A stretch of 64,000 bases of DNA from positions 186,001 through 250,000 of the forward strand of contig CBDCTC010000002.1 of the NCBI GenBank assembly GCA_965222125.1, in the 5' to 3' direction. A program made the translations under genes and the position numbers. The notes beneath the pieces are model-generated. The model did not search any database. It was not told where the DNA came from and worked only from the letters and a program-made list of their open reading frames with translations. This DNA comes from CAZENU01 sp965222125. GTDB taxonomy: Bacteria > Chloroflexota > Dehalococcoidia > Lucifugimonadales > CAZENU01. Positions 1 to 7,676 of the stretch are shown here, piece after piece (the stretch's first letter is position 1; each line of letters opens with the position of its first letter).

Positions 1-1297
1 TGGTGTGGGCGAACACGGGCTGGAAGTAGCTGTCCCGCGTGCTACTCGAAACGCGGGCCGCAACCCAGCCGTCCGTGTCGGCCGCTACCTCCGCCTCCAA
101 CAGTCCGGCCGTCGATCCTTCGGGGAATGACCTCGAAGCCGCGACCGATCCGTTCGACACGACCTCGACCCGGTGTACGGGATAGTGGGACTTCCAGCCG
201 ACCTCGACCGACAGCGGCCGTCCCACCGCGGCCTCGACCTCCGCGCCGGGCGCATGCCCGTCGACCGATAGGGTCAGCGCGGGGCCGTTCGTGATGAACG
301 TCCGGCCTGCAGTCAGCGCCTCCACCCACGATTCGTAGTCGAACGGCCCGCCGCTGTGAGCGTAGACCCGGTTGCCCGAGCACAGGAACCAGTCGGAGCC
401 GGTGGACGCCGGCAGCCTGATGCCCGCGTTCAACATGCGGTAGTAGATGTCGTACTCGGCGTCCGCCCAGTAGGGGTCGAACAGGTTGAAGGCGTCGACC
501 TTCCCCATCGCGGCCGCCACCGGGGCCTCCAGGCCGCGGCCGTTGTGACACCAGATCACGATTCCGCCCTGACGTCTCGTGTCGTCGCAGGCGTAGGAGA
601 GCGGCGGGTAGTCGGGATCGAATGCGTCGACCAGCATCCCGCGGCTGACAGGCTCGACCACGTTGCGGATGCTGAGCAGCATGATGTGGCCGTAGCCCAT
701 GTCGCCCGGCTCTTCGTCCCACCTCGCGCCGTGCCGGTTCTCCTCGCCGCACTGGACGTAGTGGTGGGCCGTCGAAAAGTCGGTGAGCATCCCGGGCGCG
801 TACTTGTTGCTGGCGTAGTCGAAGTCCCACCGCCTGAGGACGCTGATGGCCGTCATCCTCAGGTCCTCCACCCGCGGGTCCAGCCACAGGCGCTCATCCG
901 GCCTCTCTTCCTTCTCGTCGTAGTGGATGTGCGTGTTGCCGGGATGCCATCCCTGGTCGCCCAGCTCCGACCAGCGCTCGAGCTCCACGTCGACCGTGAC
1001 GACGCCGCGAGCGGGCATCTCCACGTCGAGCACCGCGGGCGCGTACTCCGTGCCGCGTTCGACCACGACCCGTGTGGCCCCGCGGGGGACCTTGACCTCG
1101 AAACCGCCGGCGGCGTAAAAGAACGGGTCGCCGGAACCCACCTTCAGAATGGCGCCGTCGGGGTGGACGAAGCCGCCCGCAGAGGTCGTGACGCTGACCT
1201 TTGCCGGAATACGCTCGCCGTCCGCCTTGTCCCTGATGGAGCCAGCCAGTGTTGCGCCTCCGGGCGCAAAGGCTAGCCGGCCGTGGGTTCTGACCAT
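1..1297 (-). CDS. CehA/McbA-like metallohydrolase (PHP-type), 3' end outside window
   Basis: The frame is open from an ATG at 1297 to the left edge, so the C-terminus is missing. A GGAGG lies about 10 bases upstream of the ATG. After about 115 residues of beta-rich N-terminal domain comes THIH (residues 122-125), resembling the first metal-binding motif of PHP-like hydrolases. Later motifs are HNGRG, a GSDWF segment and a TNGPAL segment, which are typical of CehA/McbA-family proteins. That family includes carbaryl and related ester or amide hydrolases, but many members have no known substrate. The protein could equally be a general PHP-domain phosphoesterase. It is divergent from the selenoprotein gene, with about 160 bp between the two starts. 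Confidence 0.75.
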   Translation of the reverse strand, partial: MVRTHGRLAFAPGGATLAGSIRDKADGERIPAKVSVTTSAGGFVHPDGAILKVGSGDPFFYAAGGFEVKVPRGATRVVVERGTEYAPAVLDVEMPARGVVTVDVELERWSELGDQGWHPGNTHIHYDEKEERPDERLWLDPRVEDLRMTAISVLRRWDFDYASNKYAPGMLTDFSTAHHYVQCGEENRHGARWDEEPGDMGYGHIMLLSIRNVVEPVSRGMLVDAFDPDYPPLSYACDDTRRQGGIVIWCHNGRGLEAPVAAAMGKVDAFNLFDPYWADAEYDIYYRMLNAGIRLPASTGSDWFLCSGNRVYAHSGGPFDYESWVEALTAGRTFITNGPALTLSVDGHAPGAEVEAAVGRPLSVEVGWKSHYPVHRVEVVSNGSVAASRSFPEGSTAGLLEAEVAADTDGWVAARVSSSTRDSYFQPVFAHT

Positions 1298-1457
1298 AGT
1301 GGTGGTTCCTCCATGCTGCCCTTTGCAGATATGGGCAAGGTACCACCTCCTCGTCAGATAGGTGTAGTAGCGCCCCGCTTCGTTGACACGCGGGGGCGTC
1401 GATTCTAGACTCCGTGCGTCGCGGGCGTTCGTCCGCGGCGGAAGGAAGGTGTACGGC

Positions 1458-3098
1458 ATGCATCTACTGGAGGTCATGAACCCCGTCGCGCGGCAGCGGG
1501 CGATGGAGCACGTCGCTGCCGTCAACCCCCGGCTGGACCGGCTCGACGGCAAGACGATCGGCCTTGTGTGGAGCGGAACCCACGGCGGCGACGTCGCGCT
1601 CAACCGCGTCGGCGAGATGCTCAAGGAGCGTTTCGGCGAGGTCGAAACGAAGTTCTACACGGGCGGCAACTACCCGAACCCGCCGCACATCCTCAGGCAA
1701 GCGGCGGACGAGTGCGACGCCGTCATCGGAGCCACCGGCGACTGAGGGACGTGCGCGTCGTGGATGGTCCACGACATGATCGAGGTCGAGCGGATGGGCA
1801 GGCCCGCGGTGCCCATCATCTCCGGCCGGTTCGAGGGCGACGCCATCGCCAGCAGCCGCGCGTTCGGCATGCCCGCGCTCCGCTTCGTCATCGTGCCCCG
1901 CATCTACCGCAACCTCTCCCCGGCCGAGTCGATCAGCAACACCGAGCCCGCGTTCGACGACCTGGTCGGCATGCTGACCGTCGACGGCGACGGAGCGTTC
2001 GACGATAGCCCGATACAGGACGCGCACCGCTTCGAGGGCGAGGACCGGTTCGACGCGGTTCAGCGCATGAACGACGATTTCCTGAGGCGCGACTGGGGCG
2101 ACGGCTTTCCGCTGTTGCCGCCCACCAGCGGCGCGGTCGACGAGCTGACGGCCGGCGTCGGGCTGCCCACCGACCACGTCGTGTGCGACATGCCGCCCGG
2201 CTTCGGGATCGCCACCGTGGAGAAGATCGCCGTCAACGCGGCCGCGGCGGGCGCGAGGCCGGAGCACATGCCCGTGATCGTCGCCGCGGTCAAGGCGCTG
2301 TCCCGGATGGGCCCCGAGGGGGGCAAGTCGCTGCTGATGTCCACCAGCCCGCAGGCGCCTCTGTTGGTCGTGAACGGCCCCATCGCGGCGGAGCTTGGCC
2401 TCAACTCCCGGTCCGCGCTCGGCCCCGGGTTCGACAACAGGGTGAACATCGTGATCGGGCGCGCCTTCTCCATGTGCATGAGGAACATCGGCCACTGGTA
2501 CCCGAACAAGATGGACATGGACACGATCGGCACGACGCGGAAGTTCGTGCTGTGCATAGCCGAGAACGAGAAGATGAGCCCCTGGCAGCCCTACCACGTG
2601 GACAAGGGGTTCGAGGCGACCGAGAGCGCGGTCAGCGTCTTCGTCACCAACGGCGAGCTCGACGTGCAGGACCAGGGCAACGTCACGGCGGAGGGGCTCC
2701 TCAAGACGGTCGCCTACGGCGCGACGTTCGGCACGCGCGGCCTATGGGAGCGGCACAGCGAAGAGCGGCTGATCCTGCTGCCGCCGGACGTGGCCCGGCC
2801 GGTCGGCGCGCAGGGCTTCACGAAGAACGGCGCCAAGGAGTTCATCCACATGCACGCCAACGCCAGCCTGGGCAAGATGACGCAGTACGTCCCACTCGAG
2901 GGCGAGGCGCGGGTGGCGGCGCACTGGAAGTGGATGAAGAGTCTGACCGAGCGCGAGCGCCTCGACATCACGATGCCCGTCCTCGAGAGCGCCGAGCGGT
3001 ACGACATCCTCGTCGTCGGAGCGGACCGCGCCAAGACGCTGGTGATGCCCAGCGGGCCCAGCGCCGTTACGGTGGGCGTCGACCAGTTCCGCCCGTAG
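1458..3098 (+). CDS. UGSC-family selenoprotein, in-frame UGA read as selenocysteine
   Basis: The start is the ATG at 1458, with GAAGGAAGG 8 bases upstream. An in-frame TGA at 1743-1745 is codon 96, and the same frame then stays open to 3098. Reading TGA as selenocysteine gives a 546-residue protein in which GATGD-U-GTC continues into a conserved-looking segment. This matches the UGSC family of (seleno)proteins, whose name comes from the Sec-Gly-Ser-Cys motif; here Thr replaces Ser, so the redox pair would be U96/C99. The N-terminal domain (about 1-200) carries the redox site. The C-terminal half (about 210-546) is rich in Gly and Met, with a DWGDGFPLLPP segment. The function is unknown; a thiol/selenol redox role is inferred. 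Alternatives are a sequencing error or a Cys-to-stop pseudogene, but the intact frame on both sides and the hairpin after the UGA argue against these. Confidence 0.82.
1743..1775 (+). promoter_or_regulatory. UGA plus bacterial SECIS-like hairpin
   Basis: Eleven bases after the UGA (1743-1745) lies a perfect 8-bp stem, GTCGTGGA (1757-1764) with TCCACGAC (1768-1775), closing a UGG loop at 1765-1767. The loop begins 19 nt after the UGA and has G at its second position. This fits the known bacterial SECIS layout: a stem-loop within the coding sequence just downstream of the UGA with a G near the start of the apical loop. Such an element would recruit SelB with Sec-tRNA. The pairing is seen directly; the function is inferred. 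Confidence 0.7.
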
Positions 3099-3101
3099 CC
3101 G

Positions 3102-3344
3102 CTACCCGGCGGGCTCCACCACAACGGACGCGACGTGCGGCGCTTGCGCGCGGCACATGCGCTCGACCATCTCCCTGAACGAACTCGGCGGCATCACGCA
3201 CTCCGGGCAGTCCTCATTCGCGCCCTCGTAGTACTTGATCCGCAGCACGCCGTCCTCGAAGTCGAGGAGCTCGATCACGACGCCGTCGTTGTCCCGTGTC
3301 AGCATCCTGACGGTGTCGAGCACCATGTCGACCTTTTCGTCCAT
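3102..3344 (-). CDS. Small NifU C-terminal-domain-like protein
   Basis: This 80-residue protein has the layout of the NifU/NfuA Fe-S scaffold domain: a VLDTVR start, a DGVVIELLDFEDG strand region, then a CPEC motif followed by a helix and a final VASVVV strand. CxxC in this domain normally binds a bridging Fe-S cluster between two subunits. The start is the ATG at 3344, with AGGGG a few bases upstream. The gene converges on the selenoprotein gene with only 3 bases between stops. A link to the redox chemistry of the neighbour is possible but inferred. The spacing around CPEC (...ANEDCPECVMPP) is slightly unlike classic NifU (CPSC). Confidence 0.7.
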   Translation of the reverse strand: MDEKVDMVLDTVRMLTRDNDGVVIELLDFEDGVLRIKYYEGANEDCPECVMPPSSFREMVERMCRAQAPHVASVVVEPAG

Positions 3345-3409
3345 CGCAGTCCCCTAGCCTGCTCTGTCCGCCGGGGCGCTCATCGCGCTCGACCTGGGCC
3401 CGTAGGCGG

Positions 3410-4459
3410 TCACGGGGTAATCACCAGCGACCTCTCGATCTCGTCGAGGCTGTTGCAGCCGGCGAACGCCATGACGGCGTCCATCTCCGTACGCAGTATC
3501 TCGAACATCCGCCGCACGCCGGCCTCGCCGTCGACCGCGAGGCCCCAGAAGAGCGGCCGGCCCACGAGTACGGCGCGCGCCCCAAGAGCCAACGCCTTGA
3601 ACACGTCGGTGCCGCGCCGAACGCCTGAGTCAAGGTATATCTCCACCTGTCCGCCGACCGCCTCGACGATGGGCGGCAGCGCCTCGATGGTCGCCTGGGT
3701 CGTGTCCATCGACCGGGCGCCGTGGTTCGAGACCACGATGGCGTCGGCGCCGTGGTCGACGCATCGCTTCGCGTCGTCCGGCGTCAGCACCTCCTTGACG
3801 ACGAGGGGCAGTCCTGTCAGCCCTTTCAGCCACTCCAGCCGCGACCACGTCAGCGCCGGGAACCAAGCGTAGTCGACGGCCGCCAGCTTGTCCCGGAGCC
3901 GCGGGTTGTCGCGGAGGTTCGCCAGGCCGACGAACCGCGGGTCGGCGCCGATCTGGGCCGCGGCGCTGTTCATCATGTGCAGGCCCTGACGCGCGGCGGT
4001 CACGCAGACCGCGTCGAAACCGGCCTCTGACGCGGCGGTGACGACGAACTCGGTCACCTCGTCGTCCCGGTGGTAGAGCTGGCACCACAGCGGCCCGGAC
4101 GAGGCGGCGGCTAACTCAGCGTACGTGTAGTTGCCCCCCATCGCCACAGCCATCGCCGTGCCGACCGAGTTCGCCGCCCTCGCCACGGCCAGCTCGCCGT
4201 CGGGATGCCCGCGAGTCTGCCCGCCCGTCGGGGCGGCCATGACCGGGAAGCTGATTGGCCTGCCCAGCACGGTCGTCGTCTGATCGCGGACGCTCACGTC
4301 CCTGAAGATGCGGTTGCGGAGCAGGATGGCGTCGAAGGCCTCGCGGTTGCGGCGGAGGTTCAGCTCGTCCGCCGCGCCCCCCGCGATCGGCGCCCATGTG
4401 TCGGGACCCAGGCGCTCTCTGGCGAACGCCTCCATATCGAACAGATTGACGGGCTCCAC
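3410..4459 (-). CDS. FMN-dependent alpha-hydroxy-acid oxidase/dehydrogenase
   Basis: This 349-residue TIM-barrel protein belongs to the glycolate oxidase / lactate dehydrogenase family. Seen motifs are the N-terminal FPVMAAPTGG flavin-binding strand, the VVKEVLTPDDA lysine region, SNHGARSMDT (His-Gly-x-Arg catalytic segment) and the C-terminal phosphate-binding DSGVRRGTD ... ALVGRP-like region. It should oxidise a small 2-hydroxy acid using FMN; the substrate cannot be told from sequence. It sits 22 bp downstream of the toroid protein gene on the same strand, so the two are probably cotranscribed. Confidence 0.88.
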   Translation of the reverse strand: MEPVNLFDMEAFARERLGPDTWAPIAGGAADELNLRRNREAFDAILLRNRIFRDVSVRDQTTTVLGRPISFPVMAAPTGGQTRGHPDGELAVARAANSVGTAMAVAMGGNYTYAELAAASSGPLWCQLYHRDDEVTEFVVTAASEAGFDAVCVTAARQGLHMMNSAAAQIGADPRFVGLANLRDNPRLRDKLAAVDYAWFPALTWSRLEWLKGLTGLPLVVKEVLTPDDAKRCVDHGADAIVVSNHGARSMDTTQATIEALPPIVEAVGGQVEIYLDSGVRRGTDVFKALALGARAVLVGRPLFWGLAVDGEAGVRRMFEILRTEMDAVMAFAGCNSLDEIERSLVITP

Positions 4460-4481
4460 GATCCGGCTGCTCTCCGGCGCT

Positions 4482-5495
4482 TCACACCTGACCGACCGAC
4501 TGGTTTATCTCGTCCAGCCAAATGACCATCTCGGCCGTCAGGTTGATGCTGGGCTTCTTGTCCGGTGAGCCGCCCGACCATGAGCCGTCTTCGTTCTGGT
4601 ACGAAAGAATGCTGTCGCCTATGCGGATGGCCAGCTCCCGGTACTTCTCCTCACCGGTAAGGGTGTAGAGCACAGAGGCTCCCCAGCCCGTCTTGCCCTG
4701 CCGGAGACCGGGCAGCGTGATCAGGTGGTCTGAGGCGATCTCGGCGAAATACATGTACCGCTGCGAGAGCTCGAGCCACTCGGTCTCGCCGGTGGCCTGG
4801 TAGAGGCGGGCGAGGAACCCGCCGGCGATGCCCGGGTTGAAGAATTGCTGGTCCTCCGTCGAGTCCTGCGACATGACGAAGTGCATCGAGTCTTCGGAGT
4901 CGTGCTCTATCACGAGGCCGCCCCCGCGCGTGTACACCGAGTACAGCCGCTGAGGATAGTCCGGCTGCTCGTCGAGGACAGTCCGCAGGAAGCGCGCGAC
5001 GCCGCGTGCCACGTCTAGCCTGTGGGTGTAGACGGCCGCGCGGCCGCAACCGCTGGTGACGTATATCTCCATCTCCGTGTCTTCACCGCGCTCGTCGTAG
5101 CTGGAGTAGAAGCCGCCGGTCTCCGGGTCCCAGAAGGGCGTGATGAAGTCCATGCCGCGCTGGGAGAGATCGAACTGCCCCAGCCTGTGGGCGCCCTCGA
5201 TCAGCCACGCGTTCTGGTAGGCGTAGGACCCCATCTGCTTCTTGTCCGACGAGGTCCCGAAATCGCCGTCGGGCGTGAAAACGTTTTCTCGGATCCAGCT
5301 CAGGAAGCGGCTCGCGGCGGCGGAGTGGCCGCCGACCATCAGCGCGATGGGCACGCCCCAGTACCGCCAGACGGTGCTGCCCGAGTCCTCGACGGTGCCG
5401 TCGGACCGCACGTGCCCGAGGATGTAGTCGGCGCCCCTGTTTCGTCCCCTCGCGAACCGATCCAAAGCCTTGGCTGCGATCGTTGCGGTGGCCAT
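4482..5495 (-). CDS. Alpha/alpha-toroid protein of unknown function
   Basis: The protein has 337 residues and shows repeated helical-hairpin segments with aromatic and Gly-rich turns such as DGDFGTSS, DPETGGFYSSYD and NEDGSWSGG. These are typical of (alpha/alpha)6 barrels such as prenyltransferase/squalene cyclase repeats and six-hairpin glycosidases. No cyclase DxDD motif and no signal peptide were seen, so a cytosolic enzyme or binding protein is likely. The start is the ATG at 5495. The neighbouring hydroxy-acid oxidase suggests a small catabolic operon, but the substrate is unknown. Confidence 0.7.
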   Translation of the reverse strand: MATATIAAKALDRFARGRNRGADYILGHVRSDGTVEDSGSTVWRYWGVPIALMVGGHSAAASRFLSWIRENVFTPDGDFGTSSDKKQMGSYAYQNAWLIEGAHRLGQFDLSQRGMDFITPFWDPETGGFYSSYDERGEDTEMEIYVTSGCGRAAVYTHRLDVARGVARFLRTVLDEQPDYPQRLYSVYTRGGGLVIEHDSEDSMHFVMSQDSTEDQQFFNPGIAGGFLARLYQATGETEWLELSQRYMYFAEIASDHLITLPGLRQGKTGWGASVLYTLTGEEKYRELAIRIGDSILSYQNEDGSWSGGSPDKKPSINLTAEMVIWLDEINQSVGQV

Positions 5496-5718
5496 TCAGA
5501 GCCTCCATCCCGCTAGCTGACGTCTGATGCTACCGCGCGGCGGCCCCGACCAAGCATCGTGACGCTCGGGTGGGGCCGAGCGGGCGCCTGTTGGGAGCAT
5601 CCTACTCCTACCGACCGCCGTTGTGAAGCCGCCTCCGTGTTGACGCCGTCGTCCGACGCTGGTACAAAACGACCCGCACCACGCCGGCGAAGTACCTCTA
5701 CACCCAGGAGAGAGCAAC

Positions 5719-6228
5719 ATGGCGAGACCGTACCCGTCCATTTCAGACGATCAGGCCGCGCTGATCGAGGCCTCACCGCTGTTCTTCGTGAGCACGGTAG
5801 ACCCCGAGTTGACGTCCACGGCTAACGGCCTGGGGCCGATCAACCTGTCGCCCAAGGGCGGCTCGCCTCTGCGCGTCCTGGGACCGAACCGCGTCGCCTA
5901 TCTCGACTACAAGGGCAGCGGCGACGAGACGGCCAGGCACAGCAACGCCGGCGGGCCGATCACTGTAATGGTCTGCTCGTTCGAAGAGGACGACTGCGCC
6001 ATCGTACGGCTCTATGGCAACGCGACGATAGTACCCCTGGAGGGACACCCCCAGGCTTCCCTTCTCCGGGAACAGCCCGCGGCGGAGCTGAAGCTGCCGG
6101 AGCGTCAGGTCGTCGAGATCGAGGTGGAGACGGCGGCCACGAGCTGCGGCTACGGCATCCCGGTGATGTCCTTCGTGCGCGAGCGGACCGTCGGCGACCG
6201 CGGCCGCAAGTTCAAGGAGATACGCTGA
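5719..6228 (+). CDS. Pyridoxamine 5'-phosphate oxidase-like FMN-binding protein
   Basis: This 169-residue protein starts at the ATG at 5719, with AGGAGAG upstream. The split-barrel flavin fold is suggested by SPLFFVSTVD near residue 20, the NLSPKGG turn, a YLDYKGSGDETARH segment and a RLYGNATIV strand. Members reduce or oxidise small molecules with FMN or F420, or scavenge reactive compounds; which applies here is unclear. About 220 bp of divergent intergenic DNA separates it from the toroid gene. Confidence 0.78.
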   Translation: MARPYPSISDDQAALIEASPLFFVSTVDPELTSTANGLGPINLSPKGGSPLRVLGPNRVAYLDYKGSGDETARHSNAGGPITVMVCSFEEDDCAIVRLYGNATIVPLEGHPQASLLREQPAAELKLPERQVVEIEVETAATSCGYGIPVMSFVRERTVGDRGRKFKEIR

Positions 6229-6335
6229 ACCCGCCCGTCGCCGCCGTCAGGAGACCCTTTGCGTAACGCCCCTTGCGGGAAACAAACGTCGTGGAGATGC
6301 GTAGATTTCCCAGCTGGGCAGCCCACCCTAGATTC

Positions 6336-6434
6336 CCGCTTTCGCGGGAATGACGGTCGTGCGAAGGTCCGCTTTCGCGGGAATGACGGTCGTGCACTGG
6401 TCTCCCTGCGAGGGAATGACGACTACGCAAAGGT
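6336..6434. repeat. 33-bp tandem repeat, about three copies, palindromic core
   Basis: A 27-base block containing CCGCTTTCGCGG and GGGAATGACGGTCGTGC occurs identically at 6336-6362 and 6369-6395, and a degenerate third copy starts at 6402. The period is exactly 33 bases. The core CCGC...GCGG can form a small hairpin. It fills the gap between two convergent genes and resembles the REP-like GGGAATGACGG intergenic elements common in bacterial genomes. It may act as a bidirectional transcript end. No CRISPR-like unique spacers are present. Confidence 0.75.
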
Positions 6435-6440
6435 CTCTCG

Positions 6441-7379
6441 TCAGCGAAAGACGAGCAGGACCGCCGTGGCGGAGGCGAGCCACAGCAGGATCGACGCGAT
6501 CAGCGGTCGGTCGGTGATCAGCATCTCCTCCGGGACTTCTCCCAGGCCCGTGCTGTGCACGATGTAGACGTACCTGAATAGACCATAGACCACAAACGGT
6601 ATCGTCAACATCATCGCGTGGTTCTCCGGCACGTTGGGCGACGTGAACGTGTACAGCGTGTAAGCCACCAACGTAGACGGCGCGACCACGGCGATGAGCT
6701 GGTCGAGGATGGGGACCGTGTACAGCCCCAGTGTGCCCCGCTGGCGGCCGGCCCCGTCGCCCGCCTGGACAAGCTCGCTGCGCCGCTTACCCAAGGCTAT
6801 CAGGAGCGCGCCGAGGCCAGCGCAGATGTACAGCCACGGAGAGATGGGCACGTGCAGCGCGGCGGCTCCCGCGACCGCCCGCAGGACGAACCCGGCACTG
6901 ATGGAGAAGACGTCGAGCAGGACCACGTGCTTGAGAACCGCTGAGTAGGCGAGCATCAAGGCCAGATAGCCGACGGCCGCCCCGCCGAACAGCGGCTCGA
7001 GCAAGAACGACAGCGCTAACGAGCCCACCGTGAGCAGGACCGCGGCCGCCCACGCGACCCAGACCGGCAGTGCGCCCGAAGCGACCGGCCGACGCCGCTT
7101 TGTCGGGTGGGCCCGGTCGCGTTCGACGTCGAACAGGTCATTCACCAGGTACACGACGCCGGTGACGGCGCAGAACAGCACGAAGGCGGCGGTCGACTTG
7201 CTGACGTGAGCGACGATCGCGTCCAGGTCGGCTAGACTCCACTGCTCGCCCGCGGTGAAGAAGAGAGCGAAGAAGACGAGCAGGTTCTTAGTCCACTGCC
7301 TCGGCCGCAGGGCCAGGACCAACGCCCAGGCCGCGCCCGCCAGTGTGGGAGTCGCGCTCCCGTCATCGGTCGTATTCAT
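6441..7379 (-). CDS. UbiA-family prenyltransferase, decaprenyl-phosphate phosphoribosyltransferase type
   Basis: This integral membrane protein has about 312 residues and eight or nine hydrophobic segments. The first aspartate-rich motif NDxxDxxxDR lies at residues 80-89, followed by HPTKRRRP. The combination of LRPRQWTKN near the N-terminus and NDLFD with KRRRP is typical of the subgroup that transfers phosphoribose to polyprenyl phosphate. The start is placed at the ATG at 7379, because the open frame upstream of it is basic and not membrane-like. The product would feed arabinose- or ribose-containing envelope glycans; that role is inferred from the family. Confidence 0.85.
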   Translation of the reverse strand: MNTTDDGSATPTLAGAAWALVLALRPRQWTKNLLVFFALFFTAGEQWSLADLDAIVAHVSKSTAAFVLFCAVTGVVYLVNDLFDVERDRAHPTKRRRPVASGALPVWVAWAAAVLLTVGSLALSFLLEPLFGGAAVGYLALMLAYSAVLKHVVLLDVFSISAGFVLRAVAGAAALHVPISPWLYICAGLGALLIALGKRRSELVQAGDGAGRQRGTLGLYTVPILDQLIAVVAPSTLVAYTLYTFTSPNVPENHAMMLTIPFVVYGLFRYVYIVHSTGLGEVPEEMLITDRPLIASILLWLASATAVLLVFR

Positions 7380-7476
7380 CGACCGATGATAGCGCCGGCT
7401 TTTCTCGAACGTCAACGCGGTGCCGCGGGTCGGCGGGCGGCCGTGCAAATTCGGCCCAGATCGCCGGGTCCGTGCC

Positions 7477-7506
7477 TTGATTCCGTCCATCGTGACCGCT
7501 GATAAT
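7477..7506 (+). promoter_or_regulatory. Candidate sigma70 promoter for dnaE
   Basis: TTGATT (7477-7482) and GATAAT (7501-7506) are separated by 18 bases. This lies in the 297-bp divergent gap between the prenyltransferase gene and dnaE, about 170 bases before the dnaE start. The match is to the general consensus only. Confidence 0.5.
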
Positions 7507-7676
7507 GGCGACGGTCCAGGTCGGGCTCAGCGCCCGATTGTCCTCGCCGACAGCCGCTCTACAGCGGCTCCACAAGCCACCGGAGCCGCGTGCCCATGCG
7601 GCCCCAGCGCCCCGGGGCTTCTGGGATCGCGAGGTCTTGGGACTGTCGCCGAGCGGGTCCGTCGTACGCTCCTTTA

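Noticed and set aside
356..1276. 306-codon plus-strand frame at the left edge
   Set aside because: Antisense to the CehA/McbA-like gene, whose protein shows real motifs and which is open to the window edge.
6336..6434. Short CRISPR array
   Set aside because: The repeat period is 33 bases with no unique spacers, and the third unit is degenerate; no cas genes nearby.
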